Shown: piece after piece, positions 1 through 9,170 of the stretch
How positions within the stretch are numbered: position 1 is the first letter of the stretch
Layout: the number at the start of each line of letters is the position of its first letter
NCBI GenBank assembly: GCA_946183785.1
Contig: CAMHCS010000004.1
Location: 1 to 64,000, forward strand
Length of the DNA: 64,000 nucleotides
Direction of reading: 5' to 3'
Source: an uncultured Selenomonadales bacterium
Lineage (GTDB): Bacteria; Bacillota; Negativicutes; Selenomonadales; Selenomonadaceae
The notes under the pieces: generated by a model
The model's database searches: none
Told to the model about the DNA's origin: nothing
The model's input: only the letters and a program-made list of their open reading frames with translations
Program-made: the position numbers and the translations under genes

Positions 1-50
1 AGGCGGAAAAAGACCCGGCAGAGGCGCGGAGGGACTTATTCAGTGGTTCC
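1..50 (-). mobile_element. Right-hand fragment of IS5-like MITE, cut by window edge
   Basis: These 50 bases match the end of the complete 160-bp element at 49785-49944, and on the opposite strand the starts of the copies at 46106 and 60469. The terminal repeat read on the minus strand begins GGAACCACTGAATAAGTCCC. It is followed on the plus strand by TTAG (51-54), which would be one half of the 4-bp target duplication. The other half lies outside the window. The element end touches the stop codon of the small minus-strand ORF at 51-125. Confidence 0.85.
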
Positions 51-125
51 TTAGGTGAAGAGCTCGTCGTAATACATGTACGCGAGCATCGCGCAGACAA
101 GAACGAGGAGAAAGACGTCGCCCAT
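51..125 (-). CDS. Putative 24-residue single-pass membrane peptide
   Basis: A 25-codon minus-strand ORF starts at ATG (123-125) and stops at TAA (51-53). Its reverse-complement leader carries AGGGAGGC (132-139), a strong Shine-Dalgarno sequence about 6-7 bases before the ATG. The product starts MGDVFLLVLVCAMLAYMYYD: almost all hydrophobic, then a short acidic tail, as expected for one transmembrane helix. The size and shape recall KdpF and other small transporter subunits, but no kdp gene is visible and I assign no function. The stop codon overlaps the TTAG target site of the adjacent MITE. The gene is divergent from the folate genes. The ribosome binding site is the main argument that it is translated. 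Confidence 0.45.
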   Translation of the reverse strand: MGDVFLLVLVCAMLAYMYYDELFT

Positions 126-138
126 GGAAAAGCCTCCC

Positions 139-172
139 TTGCAAGACGAATCTGATATATGTATGATATAAT
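139..172 (+). promoter_or_regulatory. Promoter of the folate gene pair
   Basis: TTGCAA (139-144) and TATGAT (162-167) are separated by 17 bases. An overlapping extended -10, TGATATAAT (164-172), is an alternative. Transcription would start shortly before the Shine-Dalgarno AGGGGG at 191-196. Confidence 0.5.
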
Positions 173-203
173 CAACAGGAAGAAAAAACAAGGGGGAATG
201 CGG

Positions 204-560
204 ATGAAGCTCACACGGCTCGAGCTTGTGGATCTTGCGGCGGCGGAACGGGCGCTGCTCTCGGTTGACGCCGATCCCCGGGGCGTCGCCATCATGAAGG
301 AGAAGGCTGTCTTTCGCACGGTAAAGGTCGAGGGCGTACCGCTTCGCGCGGCGAATCTGATCAAGCAGACGTTCCTTGCCCACGGCGCGGAAGCTGCGGT
401 GTCGAGGGAGACGGCGGCGCTTTCGTCTGAGGTGACGGATATGGTCCTGATGGGGACGCTGGCCCAATACCGGGCGATTCTCACGCGGCTCCGGGAGCAG
501 CCTTTCGGCCTTCGGGCGTTTTCAGAAACATTGGGAAAATTTTTATGGGAAAATTCGTGA
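204..560 (+). CDS. DHPS-associated N-terminal-type domain protein
   Basis: This 118-residue protein lies immediately upstream of folB. From memory, its pattern (hydrophobic start, VDADPRGVAIM, AANLIKQTFLAHGAEAAVSR, TDMVLMGTLAQY, QPFGLRAF) matches the accessory domain found at the N-terminus of dihydropteroate synthases in several anaerobic Firmicutes and archaea. Here it stands alone with no TIM-barrel synthase domain. That suggests a detached or regulatory folate-pathway domain, but the role is inferred. ATG 204 is preferred over ATG 198 because AGGGGG (191-196) is 7 bases from 204 and only one base from 198. A fusion partner elsewhere in the genome is possible. Confidence 0.6.
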   Translation: MKLTRLELVDLAAAERALLSVDADPRGVAIMKEKAVFRTVKVEGVPLRAANLIKQTFLAHGAEAAVSRETAALSSEVTDMVLMGTLAQYRAILTRLREQPFGLRAFSETLGKFLWENS

Positions 561-653
561 GGACGGCAGGATTTTTTCAGGTAATCGCGAATGAAGTATA
601 CAGAATGAAAAACATTGCATACCATTATCATGGAAAGGTCAGGTGATAGCCGT

Positions 654-1019
654 ATGGCTTCGATTCGGATTCGCAATATGATGTTTTACGGATTCCACGG
701 GATTTACGAGTATGAGCGCGAGCAGGGACAGAAATTCTTCGTCGACGTCGCGCTCGAGACGAAGGACAATCACGCGGCGGATACAGACAAGGCCGAGGAT
801 GGCGTGGACGCCGCGCACGTCTATACCTTTGTGCGCGACGTGGTGGAGAATAAGCGCTTCACGCTGTTGCAGTCGCTGGCGACGGAAGTCAATCGCCAGC
901 TTTTGAAGGCGTTCCCTCAGTGCGGCTCTGCGACGACGATGATCCGCAAGCCCTCGGTGCCCATCGCGGGTCCGCTGGACTGCGTCGAGGTCGAGGTCGT
1001 CACAAAGGCGGGCGAGTGA
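654..1019 (+). CDS. folB: Dihydroneopterin aldolase
   Basis: FolB cleaves 7,8-dihydroneopterin to 6-hydroxymethyl-dihydropterin and glycolaldehyde in tetrahydrofolate synthesis. The 121-residue product has the usual family length. It carries the N-terminal signature around MFYGFHGIYEYEREQGQKF (conserved G-x-H/Y-G and E), a central TFVRDVV/LQSLATEV region, and a C-terminal K-PSVPIAGPLDCVEVEV strand. ATG 654 is chosen over ATG 615 because AGGTGA (641-646) is 7 bases upstream and the homologous N-terminus begins at MASIRIRNM. It follows the DHPS-associated domain gene by 93 bases and ends at a terminator. Confidence 0.92.
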   Translation: MASIRIRNMMFYGFHGIYEYEREQGQKFFVDVALETKDNHAADTDKAEDGVDAAHVYTFVRDVVENKRFTLLQSLATEVNRQLLKAFPQCGSATTMIRKPSVPIAGPLDCVEVEVVTKAGE

Positions 1020-1028
1020 GAATATAAG

Positions 1029-1070
1029 GAAAAAAAGGCTATGCGGGCTTTCGCTCGCATGGCTTTTTTG
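1029..1070 (+). terminator. Terminator after folB
   Basis: An imperfect stem (AAGGC-ATGCGGGC pairing with GCTCGCATGGCTT) with a TTTC loop is followed by TTTTTTG. It separates folB from the dprA promoter. Confidence 0.75.
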
Positions 1071-1077
1071 TTTTTGC

Positions 1078-1106
1078 TTGACAGAGCAAAGTTTCTTACC
1101 TATTAT
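1078..1106 (+). promoter_or_regulatory. Sigma-A promoter of the dprA-topA operon
   Basis: A perfect -35 TTGACA (1078-1083) lies 17 bases from TATTAT (1101-1106). It is placed 45 bases before the GTG of dprA and directly after the folB terminator. Confidence 0.8.
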
Positions 1107-1150
1107 ATAGGCGTTTATATTATTATTGCATTTGAAAGGCAGGTGCGTCG

Positions 1151-2269
1151 GTGGAGCTGGAAGGAGCTTTTTACGCGGCGATTCTTTCTGCGTCGGGCGT
1201 TGGTATTCCCGCCGCGGAGCGGTTGGCGTCGCAAACGGGCGGCGCGCGCGGCGCATGGGAAGCGGACGCCGGCACGATCCGCCGATGTCTGGAAGACAAC
1301 GCGGCGGCTTCTTTGCTTGCGCTTCGGCGTAAGAAACCGGAGCTGCCGTCGTCGATTGCCGAGTCTTGCGAAAAAAAGGGAATCTCGATATGGACGCGGG
1401 AGGACGAAGCGTATTCGCCGCTACTTCGGGAGATTGCCCGTCCACCGTTGGCGCTGTTCGCTCGCGGCAAGCCGATTCCCGCCGCCGAGCGTATCGCGAT
1501 CGTCGGCTCGCGGGCCGCGAGCTCCTATGGGAAGCGCGTCGCGGAGGAGATTGCGATGGATATAGCGTCGCGCGGCGTTACGGTGGTCAGCGGCGCGGCT
1601 AAAGGCATCGACTCGGCGGCGCACAAAGGGGCGCTTCGTGCGGGGCGGACCATAGCGGTGCTCGGCTGCGGCGTCGATGTGGCGTATCCGAGTTTCAACG
1701 CGGGGCTTCTGGACGAGATTGCGGCGTCCGGCCTCGTGCTTTCCGAATATCCGCCGGGGACTAAGCCTTTTCCCGCATTTTTCCCGCAGAGGAACAGAAT
1801 CATCAGCGGGCTTTCGCGAGGCACGCTCGTCGTCGAAGCGGCGGAGCGCAGCGGTTCGCTGATTACGGCGGAGCTGGCGCTCAGCGAGGGGCGCGACGTC
1901 TTCGCGGTGCCGGGCAGCATTTACTCGGATACGAGCAGGGGCTGCAACAACTTGATCCGACAGGGAGCGAAGCTCACGGCGTCGGCGGACGATATCCTGG
2001 ACGAATACGCCTGGACGAAGAAGGAGAAGCCGCGGGAGAAGCAGACATCGCTTTTCGAGGACGAGGCGCCGGAAGGGCTTTCCGAGGAGGAACGAGCGGT
2101 TTACGCGTTGCTTTCCAGGGAAGAGAAGCTTTCCGTAGACGATATCATTTACCGGCTGCATGGCCGGGGCGACGCGTCGAATGTCGCGTTTATCCTGCTC
2201 CAGATGGAGCTGAAGGGGTTTGTCGAACAGGACGAAAACCGTGCGTACAGCCGCGCGGCAGGGAAATAA
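1151..2269 (+). CDS. dprA: DNA-processing protein DprA/Smf
   Basis: DprA binds incoming single-stranded DNA and loads RecA during transformation. The 372-residue product has an N-terminal helical region (1-100), a Rossmann-like core with AIVGSRAAS (about 116-124) and VVSGAAKGIDSAAH (about 145-158), then the conserved GVDVAYP, FPQRNRIISGLS and EAAERSGSLITA segments. A winged-helix-like C-terminus (about 300-360) follows. The start is GTG 1151 with AGGTG at 1141-1145. In Bacillus the same gene precedes topA. Its presence alone does not show that the organism is naturally competent. Confidence 0.95.
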   Translation: MELEGAFYAAILSASGVGIPAAERLASQTGGARGAWEADAGTIRRCLEDNAAASLLALRRKKPELPSSIAESCEKKGISIWTREDEAYSPLLREIARPPLALFARGKPIPAAERIAIVGSRAASSYGKRVAEEIAMDIASRGVTVVSGAAKGIDSAAHKGALRAGRTIAVLGCGVDVAYPSFNAGLLDEIAASGLVLSEYPPGTKPFPAFFPQRNRIISGLSRGTLVVEAAERSGSLITAELALSEGRDVFAVPGSIYSDTSRGCNNLIRQGAKLTASADDILDEYAWTKKEKPREKQTSLFEDEAPEGLSEEERAVYALLSREEKLSVDDIIYRLHGRGDASNVAFILLQMELKGFVEQDENRAYSRAAGK

Positions 2270-2294
2270 GTCGTTCCATAAAGGAGGAGCATTT

Positions 2295-4598
2295 TTGACT
2301 ACAGCAGCAAAGAAAAGCACGGCCAAGAAAACGGCGGTGAAAAAGGCCGCCGCGAGGCAGACAGCGAGAACGGCGGAGGACAAGACGCTGGTCGTCGTGG
2401 AGTCCCCGGCGAAGGCCAAGACCATCGAGAAATATCTCGGGAAGAACTACGTCGTGCGCGCTTCCATGGGGCATTTGCGAGATTTGCCGAAAAGCCAGTT
2501 CGGCATTGACGTCGAGCACGATTTTGAGCCGAAATATATCAATATAAGGGGCAAGGGCGACCTGATCCGCGCGCTGAAAAAGGACGCGAAGGACGCGTCC
2601 CGCGTCTATCTGGCGTCCGACCCGGATCGCGAGGGGGAGGCCATCGCCTGGCATTTGGCGCATCTTCTCGAGATCGAACCGGACGCGAATTGCCGCATCG
2701 TGTTTAACGAGATCACGAAGCCGGCAATCCAGGAGGCGATCCGGACGCCGCATCCGATCGACGTCGACCGCGTGGACGCGCAGCAGGCACGCCGCATGCT
2801 TGATCGGATTGTCGGCTACAAGCTGTCGCCGCTGCTTTGGCGCAAGGTGCGTAAGGGCCTTTCCGCCGGCCGCGTGCAGTCCGTCACCGTGAAGCTGATC
2901 TGCGACCGGGAAAAGGAAGTGCAGAGTTTTGTCTCCGAGGAGTATTGGACGGTCGATCTGAAGTTCCGTAAAAAGCGTTCACGGCTCTTCACAGCAGAAT
3001 TGGTGGCCGTCGACGGCAAGAAGCCCTCGATTTCGGACCGCAAGGCGGCTTTTGCGGTGAAGGAAGCGCTGGAAAAGGAAAAATTCACCGTCACCGGGGT
3101 CAAGCGACGGGAGCGGCAGCGTAAGGCCGCGCCTCCTTTCAACACCAGCAGTCTTCAACAGGACGCCGCGCGCAGGCTCGGCTTCACCTCTCGCAAGACG
3201 ATGATGTTGGCCCAGCAGCTTTATGAAGGCATCGGACTTGGCAGGAAAGGCCCCGTCGGCTTGATTACGTATATGCGTACCGATTCGACGAGGATTTCCC
3301 CGCTCGCGACGGACGAGGCGCGCAGTTTTGTCGGCGAGCGCTTCGGATCCTCTTACGTCCCTTCGAAGCCGAACGTTTACGCTTCCGGAAAGAACGCGCA
3401 GGACGCCCACGAGGCGATCCGTCCGACTTCCGTCTTCCGCACACCGGAGGAGGTGGAGCCGTTCCTGACCGGCGATCAATTCAAGCTCTACACGTTGATT
3501 TGGCAGCGATTCGTCGCTTGTCAGATGAAGCCCGCCGTTTATGACACGCTGGGCGTCGGCATTGTCGGAGGAAAGCGATACGGTTGCCGCGCCACCGGGT
3601 CGGTTCTGAAATTCCCGGGCTTTACCGCGGTTTATGCGGAGAACGCCGGCAAGAAAGAAAAAGACGTGGTGCTGCCGGAGTTGTCCGTGGGCGACGTTCT
3701 CGACCTCTCCGCCGTTTTGCCCGAACAGCATTTTACCGAGCCGCCACCGCGCTACAACGAGGCGTCGCTTGTCAAGACGCTGGAAGAAAAGGGCATCGGC
3801 CGTCCGAGCACTTACGCGCCGATCATCGAGACGATTATCGCCCGAGGTTACGTCGTGCGCGTAGAGAAAACTTTCCGTCCTACGGAGCTGGGCGAGATTG
3901 TCGTGAAGATGCTTGAGGAATATTTCAAGGATATCGTGGACGTACAGTTCACAGCGACGCTGGAAAACGAACTGGATGAGATTGCCGAAGGAAAACGCGG
4001 AAAGAACAGGTTCTTGTCAGATTTTTACGCGCCGTTCGCGAAGACGCTGGAAAAGGCCGACGAGGCCATAGGCCATGTGGAGCTTCCCGTCGAGGAGTCG
4101 GACGTGGTCTGCGAGCTTTGCGGCAGGAAAATGGTGGTCAAGCAGGGGCGGTACGGGAAATTCCTCGCTTGCCCCGGTTTTCCGGAGTGCCGCAATACGA
4201 AGCCGTTTTTGAAGGACACGGGCGCGTTCTGCCCGCGTTGCGGCGGCAGCATTGTCGAGCGGCGTACACGGAGGGGCCGGATTTTCTACGGCTGCAAAAA
4301 TTATCCCGATTGCGATTTCGTGACCTGGGATGCGCCCGAGGCCGAGCCCTGCAAAACTTGCGGATCCCTCGTGCTGCGCCACCATTTCAAGAACGGACGC
4401 GCGCTGCGGTACTGCATCAACGACGACTGCAAGACACGGATCGATCACCCGATGAACAAGGAGCTGGAGCGTCTGCGCGCCCGCGCTGAAAAAAAGGAAA
4501 CAGAAGCTGCGGGAGGAACGACGAAGAAGGCGGCTGCGAAGAGAACGCCGACGACGAAAAAAGCAGCCTCGAAGAAAACGGCGGCGAAAAAGAAATAA
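2295..4598 (+). CDS. topA: DNA topoisomerase I with lysine/alanine-rich tails
   Basis: Type IA topoisomerase that relaxes negative supercoils. TTG 2295 is chosen because AAGGAGGAG (2281-2289) lies 6 bases upstream. The ATG at 2220 lies inside dprA. This gives 767 residues: a TOPRIM domain with [18 protein letters not shown] (catalytic Glu near 36), the active-site tyrosine in [13 protein letters not shown] (about residue 326), and three C-terminal four-cysteine zinc ribbons (CELCG...CPGFPEC, CPRCG...CKNYPDC, CKTCG...CINDDC). Unusually, both ends carry Lys/Ala/Thr-rich histone-H1-like tails (about residues 5-25 and the last 26), likely to increase nonspecific DNA binding. It is followed one base later by trmFO. 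Confidence 0.96.
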   Translation: MTTAAKKSTAKKTAVKKAAARQTARTAEDKTLVVVESPAKAKTIEKYLGKNYVVRASMGHLRDLPKSQFGIDVEHDFEPKYINIRGKGDLIRALKKDAKDASRVYLASDPDREGEAIAWHLAHLLEIEPDANCRIVFNEITKPAIQEAIRTPHPIDVDRVDAQQARRMLDRIVGYKLSPLLWRKVRKGLSAGRVQSVTVKLICDREKEVQSFVSEEYWTVDLKFRKKRSRLFTAELVAVDGKKPSISDRKAAFAVKEALEKEKFTVTGVKRRERQRKAAPPFNTSSLQQDAARRLGFTSRKTMMLAQQLYEGIGLGRKGPVGLITYMRTDSTRISPLATDEARSFVGERFGSSYVPSKPNVYASGKNAQDAHEAIRPTSVFRTPEEVEPFLTGDQFKLYTLIWQRFVACQMKPAVYDTLGVGIVGGKRYGCRATGSVLKFPGFTAVYAENAGKKEKDVVLPELSVGDVLDLSAVLPEQHFTEPPPRYNEASLVKTLEEKGIGRPSTYAPIIETIIARGYVVRVEKTFRPTELGEIVVKMLEEYFKDIVDVQFTATLENELDEIAEGKRGKNRFLSDFYAPFAKTLEKADEAIGHVELPVEESDVVCELCGRKMVVKQGRYGKFLACPGFPECRNTKPFLKDTGAFCPRCGGSIVERRTRRGRIFYGCKNYPDCDFVTWDAPEAEPCKTCGSLVLRHHFKNGRALRYCINDDCKTRIDHPMNKELERLRARAEKKETEAAGGTTKKAAAKRTPTTKKAASKKTAAKKK

Positions 4599-4599
4599 A

Positions 4600-5958
4600 A
4601 TGGAAGCTATCAGCAAAATTGGCCGTGTCGTCATCGTCGGCGCGGGACTGGCTGGCAGCGAAGCGGCCTGGCAGGCGGCGAAGCGCGGCGCGCGCGTAAC
4701 GCTTTACGAAATGCGCCCTGTGGAATCCACGCCCGCCCATAAGACCGGTGGCTTCGCCGAGCTCGTTTGCAGCAATTCGCTTCGGGCGGCGGGGCTGGAA
4801 AATGCCGTCGGCGTGCTGAAGGAAGAAATGCGTCGTCTCGGGTCCATCGTCATGGAGGCCGCCGACGCGACCCGCGTTCCGGCGGGCGGCGCGTTGGCCG
4901 TGGACCGTGAAGGGTTCAGCCGGTATATCACAGAGCGGGTGGAGAACCATGCGCTGATTGAGGTGCGCCGGAAGCGAGTCGACGCCGTACCGGTTGCCGA
5001 CGACGCCGTAACGATTGTCGCCAGCGGCCCATTGACGGACGGCGCGCTGGCGGAGGATGTGGCGCGGCTGACCGGCGGCAAGGGCCTTTATTTTTACGAC
5101 GCCGCCGCGCCGATCGTGACGCTGGATTCGGTGGACATGACGCGGGCATACCGCGCCTCGCGCTATGGCAAGGGAGAGGCGGCTTATATCAACTGCCCGA
5201 TGACAAAGGCGGAGTACGAGGCTTTCTGGGAGGCGCTGACAAGCGCGGAAAAAGCTCCGACCCACGACTTTGAAAGGGAAATTTTCTTCGAGGGCTGTAT
5301 GCCTGTCGAGGTCATGGCGGCGCGGGGAAAGGACACGCTGCTCTTCGGCCCGTTGAAACCTGTGGGACTGGAGCATCCGGAGACGGGGGAACGTCCGCAC
5401 GCCGTCGTGCAGCTCCGGCAGGACGACGCGGCGGGGACGCTGTACAATATCGTCGGCTTCCAGACTCATCTGACATGGCCGGAGCAGCGGCGCGTGTTCG
5501 CGATGATTCCCGCGCTGGCGCACGCGGAGTTTACCAGGTACGGCGTCATGCACAGGAATACGTTTATCAATTCGCCGTTGGTGCTTCGCCCAACGATGCA
5601 GCTTGCGGACGATCCGCGGATTTTTTTCGCGGGCCAGATGACCGGCGTAGAGGGCTATGTCGAGTCGGCGGCGGCCGGGCTGATGGCCGGAACGAATGCT
5701 GCGCGGCTCGTGAAAGGGCTTTCACCCGCCGTGTTCCCGCCGGAGACGGCTCACGGCGCGCTGGCGCACTACATCACCTCGGCGGATCCCGCGCATTTCC
5801 AGCCGATGAACGTGAATTTCGGGCTGATGCCGCCGCTCTCGGAGCGGGTGCGGGACAAGAAGCTGAAAAAGCAGAAAATCGCGGAACGGGCGCTTTCGAC
5901 GCTCGACAGTTTTTTGAAAGAAACGGAAGGGGGAGCCGCATATGGAACAGCACAATGA
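4600..5958 (+). CDS. trmFO: Folate-dependent tRNA (uracil-54-C5)-methyltransferase
   Basis: TrmFO makes 5-methyluridine at tRNA position 54 using methylenetetrahydrofolate and FAD. The 452-residue product has the N-terminal FAD-binding [14 protein letters not shown] motif, the family-specific [16 protein letters not shown] (Cys57) and a second conserved cysteine in YINCPM (Cys199). The C-terminal [13 protein letters not shown] motif closes the FAD site. ATG 4600 follows the topA stop by one base, and no strong Shine-Dalgarno is visible, so translational coupling is likely. The 3' end overlaps hslV by 17 bases. In Bacillus xerC lies between these two genes; here it is missing. Confidence 0.96.
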   Translation: MEAISKIGRVVIVGAGLAGSEAAWQAAKRGARVTLYEMRPVESTPAHKTGGFAELVCSNSLRAAGLENAVGVLKEEMRRLGSIVMEAADATRVPAGGALAVDREGFSRYITERVENHALIEVRRKRVDAVPVADDAVTIVASGPLTDGALAEDVARLTGGKGLYFYDAAAPIVTLDSVDMTRAYRASRYGKGEAAYINCPMTKAEYEAFWEALTSAEKAPTHDFEREIFFEGCMPVEVMAARGKDTLLFGPLKPVGLEHPETGERPHAVVQLRQDDAAGTLYNIVGFQTHLTWPEQRRVFAMIPALAHAEFTRYGVMHRNTFINSPLVLRPTMQLADDPRIFFAGQMTGVEGYVESAAAGLMAGTNAARLVKGLSPAVFPPETAHGALAHYITSADPAHFQPMNVNFGLMPPLSERVRDKKLKKQKIAERALSTLDSFLKETEGGAAYGTAQ

Positions 5959-6496
5959 ATTTCACGCCACTACCATTGTCGCCGTCCGTCACGACGGCAG
6001 GACGGCCATCGCCGGGGACGGGCAGGTCACCTTCGGCCAGCACACGGTGATGAAAGCCAACGCCCGCAAGGTGCGCCGCCTCTATCACGACAGCGTGCTG
6101 GCGGGGTTCGCCGGATCGGTGGCCGACGCCTTCACGCTGTTCGAAAAGTTCGAGGCAAAGCTTGAGGAGTTCAACGGGAACCTTTTGCGCTCGTCGGTGG
6201 AGCTGGCGAAGGAATGGCGCACGGATAAGGTCCTTCGCCGCCTTGAGGCGCTTCTGCTCGTTGCTGACAGCGAGACGCTCCTGATGATCTCCGGCAACGG
6301 CGAGGTCATCGAGCCGGACGGCAACGTGGCGGCCATCGGCTCCGGCGGTTTCTATGCGCTGGCGGCGGCCCGCGCGCTGAAAAAACACGCCGCTTCCATG
6401 AGCGCGGCAGAGATCGCCCGGGAGTCTCTTGAGATTGCCGCTGACATTTGTGTGTTTACGAATCATAATATTAAGGTTGAGGAATTGGACGAATGA
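5942..6496 (+). CDS. hslV: ATP-dependent protease peptidase subunit HslV
   Basis: Threonine peptidase of the HslUV protease. The 184-residue precursor has a short propeptide and then [20 protein letters not shown], so processing should expose Thr10 as the nucleophile. The [14 protein letters not shown] segment and the acidic C-terminus are typical. GGAAGGGGGAG (5925-5935) supports ATG 5942 within trmFO. hslU follows after a 99-base gap that contains a short repeat cluster. Confidence 0.96.
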   Translation: MEQHNEFHATTIVAVRHDGRTAIAGDGQVTFGQHTVMKANARKVRRLYHDSVLAGFAGSVADAFTLFEKFEAKLEEFNGNLLRSSVELAKEWRTDKVLRRLEALLLVADSETLLMISGNGEVIEPDGNVAAIGSGGFYALAAARALKKHAASMSAAEIARESLEIAADICVFTNHNIKVEELDE

Positions 6497-6498
6497 AA

Positions 6499-6578
6499 GA
6501 GTGGAGAGTGAAGCGTGGAGATAGCGCCATGAATATGTAATATCTTCACTCTCCACGCTTAATTCTTCACTCTGCAAT
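6499..6578. repeat. Inverted GAGTGAAG/GTGGAG repeat cluster between hslV and hslU
   Basis: Direct and inverted copies of a motif like GTGGAGAGTGAAGC occur here: AGTGGAGAGTGAAGCGTGGAG on the left and the reverse complement CTTCACTCTCCACGCTT on the right (about 6544-6560), then another CTTCACTCT. They can form a long hairpin in the hslVU mRNA. A degenerate relative (AGAGTAGAGAGCGAAAAGTG) lies at 51522-51541. Confidence 0.6.
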
Positions 6579-6595
6579 ACGAGGAGGATATTTCT

Positions 6596-7990
6596 TTGCA
6601 GATTAACGAGCAAACGCCTCGGCAGATTGTCGAGGAGCTGGACAAATATGTAGTTGGGCAGGAGCAGGCAAAACGCGCCGTCGCGCTTGCGCTCCGCAAC
6701 CGCTGGCGCAGCCGCCAGCTCGACGACGCCATGCGGGATGACGTAATCCCGAAGAATATTCTGATGATCGGCTCCACCGGCGTAGGCAAGACAGAGATTG
6801 CCCGCCGCCTCGCGAAGCTGGTCAAGGCTCCTTTCGTCAAGGTCGAGGCGACGAAGTTCACCGAGGTGGGCTATGTCGGGCGCGACGTGGAGTCCATCGT
6901 GCGCGACCTTGCGGAGACGGCGGTGCGTATGGTGCGCAAGGAGCGCATGGAAGAGGTGCGGGAAAAGGCGGAACAGCTCGCGGAGGAGCGAATCCTGGAC
7001 GCGTTCGTGCCCGAGACGAAGCCGTCCACGAATCCGCTGGGACGTCTTTTCGGAGCGGCGGACAGCAAAGCGGCGGCGGTCGTCGAAGAAGACAGCGAGC
7101 CGAAATACAAAGCGGGCCGCGCCTGGTGCAGGAAGCGTCTTGACGCGGGCGAGCTGGAGGAAGAGCTGATCGAGATCGAGGTCGAGGAACAGGGCCGCCC
7201 GATGGTGGGCATGTTCGCCGGGTCCAGTTTGGAAAGCATGGGCGGCGACCTGCAGGATATGCTTTCGGGTTTGATGCCGAAGAAGCGCAAGCGGCGCAAG
7301 GTCGCCGTCAGGGAAGCGCGGAAAATTTTCGCGCAGGAAGAGGCTTCGAAGCTCGTCGACATGGACGAGGTTTCTGCGGAAGCGCTTCAGGCCGCCGAGC
7401 GGAGCGGCATCGTTTTTCTCGACGAGATTGACAAGGTGGCGGTCAAGGACGGACAGACCAGCGGCCACGACGTCTCACGGGAGGGCGTGCAGCGCGATAT
7501 CCTGCCCATCGTCGAAGGCTCGACGGTCATGACGAAATACGGACCGGTCAAGACTGACCATGTGCTTTTTATCGCCGCGGGCGCGTTCCACACGGCGAAG
7601 CCTTCGGATCTGATTCCCGAGCTTCAGGGCCGCTTCCCGATCCGCGTCGAGCTGACCTCGCTGAAGGAAGAGGACTTTCGCCGCATTCTCGTGGAGCCGA
7701 AAAACGCGCTTCTGAAACAGTATCAGGCGCTTCTCGCCACCGAAGGCGTCGAGTTGTCCTTCACCGACGACGCCATTCACCGTATCGCGCAGATGGCCTG
7801 CGAGGTCAACGCGCAGACCGAGAATATCGGCGCGCGCCGGCTGCACACGCTGATGGAAAAATTGCTCGAGCAGATTTCCTTCGACGCGCCGGAGCTCGAA
7901 GAGAAGAAAATCGTGATCGACGCCGACTACGTCGGGGAAAAGCTTTCGGAGCTGGCCGAGGATCGCGATCTCAGCCGATTTATTCTGTAA
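6596..7990 (+). CDS. hslU: ATP-dependent protease ATPase subunit HslU
   Basis: AAA+ unfoldase that feeds substrates to HslV. The 464-residue product has [20 protein letters not shown] at the N-terminus, Walker [10 protein letters not shown] (about residues 59-67), an intermediate domain rich in charged residues (about 110-240), and Walker [11 protein letters not shown] (about 271-280). The sensor region [12 protein letters not shown] appears as [12 protein letters not shown], and the C-terminal DRDLSRFIL tail that docks into HslV is present. The start is TTG 6596 with GAGGAGG at 6581-6587. Confidence 0.97.
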   Translation: MQINEQTPRQIVEELDKYVVGQEQAKRAVALALRNRWRSRQLDDAMRDDVIPKNILMIGSTGVGKTEIARRLAKLVKAPFVKVEATKFTEVGYVGRDVESIVRDLAETAVRMVRKERMEEVREKAEQLAEERILDAFVPETKPSTNPLGRLFGAADSKAAAVVEEDSEPKYKAGRAWCRKRLDAGELEEELIEIEVEEQGRPMVGMFAGSSLESMGGDLQDMLSGLMPKKRKRRKVAVREARKIFAQEEASKLVDMDEVSAEALQAAERSGIVFLDEIDKVAVKDGQTSGHDVSREGVQRDILPIVEGSTVMTKYGPVKTDHVLFIAAGAFHTAKPSDLIPELQGRFPIRVELTSLKEEDFRRILVEPKNALLKQYQALLATEGVELSFTDDAIHRIAQMACEVNAQTENIGARRLHTLMEKLLEQISFDAPELEEKKIVIDADYVGEKLSELAEDRDLSRFIL

Positions 7991-8013
7991 AAAATATATG
8001 CGATTGTCGTTAA

Positions 8014-8057
8014 TAAATCGTATGTTTCCTAAATTTTCGGAAACATACGATTTTTTT
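8014..8057 (+). terminator. Terminator after hslU
   Basis: A perfect 15-bp stem, AAATCGTATGTTTCC with GGAAACATACGATTT, ends in TTTTTTT. It isolates codY from hslVU. Confidence 0.92.
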
Positions 8058-8076
8058 CTATGCAGAAAGGAAAAAT

Positions 8077-8108
8077 TATGATAGAATAAAAAATAATTTC
8101 TGAAAATG
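8077..8108 (+). promoter_or_regulatory. codY leader: -10 element and CodY-like box
   Basis: TATGAT (8077-8082) or TAGAAT (8082-8087) can act as the -10. The 15-mer TAATTTCTGAAAATG (8094-8108) matches the Bacillus/Lactococcus CodY box AATTTTCWGAAAATT at 12 of 15 positions. It lies just downstream of the -10, where binding would repress codY itself. No convincing -35 is visible. Confidence 0.5.
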
Positions 8109-8147
8109 GCAGTTCAGGTGTCAATGAAACGAAAGGAAGGTTGAAAA

Positions 8148-8927
8148 ATGGCGACTCTGTTGGAAAAGACGAGGAAGATCAATCGACTGCTGCAGCGAAT
8201 GGAAAACGTCGATTACGCGAGCGTTTCCCGCGTCCTCTGCAACGTCATCGGAGCAAACGTTTACATCGCGGATACGAATGGGAATATCACGGGACACGCG
8301 TTCGTCGACGACTTCGAGTGCAGGCTGATGGTGGACAAGGTGATTGACAAGGGCGTCTTTCCGAAAAAATATGCGAAATGGCTGCTGAAGATGGAGGAGA
8401 CGTCGCCGAATCTTCGGTCGAAGAGTGGAATGTGCGCGTTCACTTCGGACAATACGCCCTGCGACTTCAACGGAAAGAACACGACCATCGTTCCGATTTA
8501 CGGCGTGGGCGAGCGGATCGGCACGCTGATCCTGGCGAAATACGACGAGGAATTTACTGACGATGATTTGATTCTCGCGGAATACGGCGCGGCGGTCGTC
8601 GGCATGGAAATGCTCCGCGAGCGCAGCAAGGAGATTGAAGTCGGCGCACGGGAGCAGGCGACGGTGCAGATCGCGCTGGCGACGCTCTCGTTCTCGGAGC
8701 TCAAAGCCGCCGACGCCATTATTTCGAAGCTCGACGGCACAGAGGGACTTTTGATTGCCTCTAAGGTCGCCGACGAAAACAAGATCACGAGATCCGTCAT
8801 CGTCAACGCGCTTCGCAAGTTCGAGTCGGCGGGCATTATCGAGTCCCGTTCCCTGGGTATGAAGGGAACCTATATCAAAGTATTGAACAAACATCTGCTT
8901 GGCGAGATTGAGAAACTGAAACATTGA
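8148..8927 (+). CDS. codY: GTP- and branched-chain-amino-acid-sensing repressor CodY
   Basis: Global nutritional repressor. The 259-residue product has an N-terminal GAF domain (about 1-150) and a C-terminal winged helix (about 180-255). The recognition segment ASKVADENKITRSVIVNALR and the following FESAGIIESRSLGMKGTYIK are almost textbook CodY. ATG 8148 follows GGAAGG (8134-8139). It sits between hslU and flgB as in Bacillus, but here has its own upstream terminator and a CodY-like box, suggesting an autoregulated separate unit. Confidence 0.97.
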   Translation: MATLLEKTRKINRLLQRMENVDYASVSRVLCNVIGANVYIADTNGNITGHAFVDDFECRLMVDKVIDKGVFPKKYAKWLLKMEETSPNLRSKSGMCAFTSDNTPCDFNGKNTTIVPIYGVGERIGTLILAKYDEEFTDDDLILAEYGAAVVGMEMLRERSKEIEVGAREQATVQIALATLSFSELKAADAIISKLDGTEGLLIASKVADENKITRSVIVNALRKFESAGIIESRSLGMKGTYIKVLNKHLLGEIEKLKH

Positions 8928-9033
8928 CGCGGAGGAACCGCCGCCCGGATATTTTGGACGGCGGGACATATTGCCCATTTCTTATTTTTTGCCTCAAAAA
9001 ATGACGATTGGGGCTATTATCTGTTGAAAAAAA

Positions 9034-9042
9034 TGGTAAAAT
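9034..9042 (+). promoter_or_regulatory. Candidate extended -10 for the flgB operon
   Basis: TGGTAAAAT is an extended -10 element 129 bases before flgB, without a good -35. The leader that follows contains CACCCGGGTG, a 10-bp palindrome, within a small hairpin near 9061-9083. No sigma-28 or sigma-54 consensus was seen. Confidence 0.35.
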
Positions 9043-9170
9043 AGAGAGAGTTTTTCTAGGCGCCCGTGTTTCACCCGGGTGTTTTCGGCGTACAGAGAAG
9101 TATTGGCGCTGTCTGAGGGTGAATTATGCGTGCCTTGCTTTTGCGTGTTTATACTACGGGGGGATCAGTT

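Noticed and set aside
8032-8046. A second CodY-like box (AATTTTCGGAAACAT) before codY
   Set aside because: It lies in the hslU terminator hairpin and its symmetry comes from that stem. It is upstream of the likely promoter and misses the central W.
9001-9170. A sigma-28 or sigma-54 promoter before flgB
   Set aside because: No TAAA-N15-GCCGATAA or TGGCAC-N5-TTGC pattern was found. Only an extended -10 is visible.
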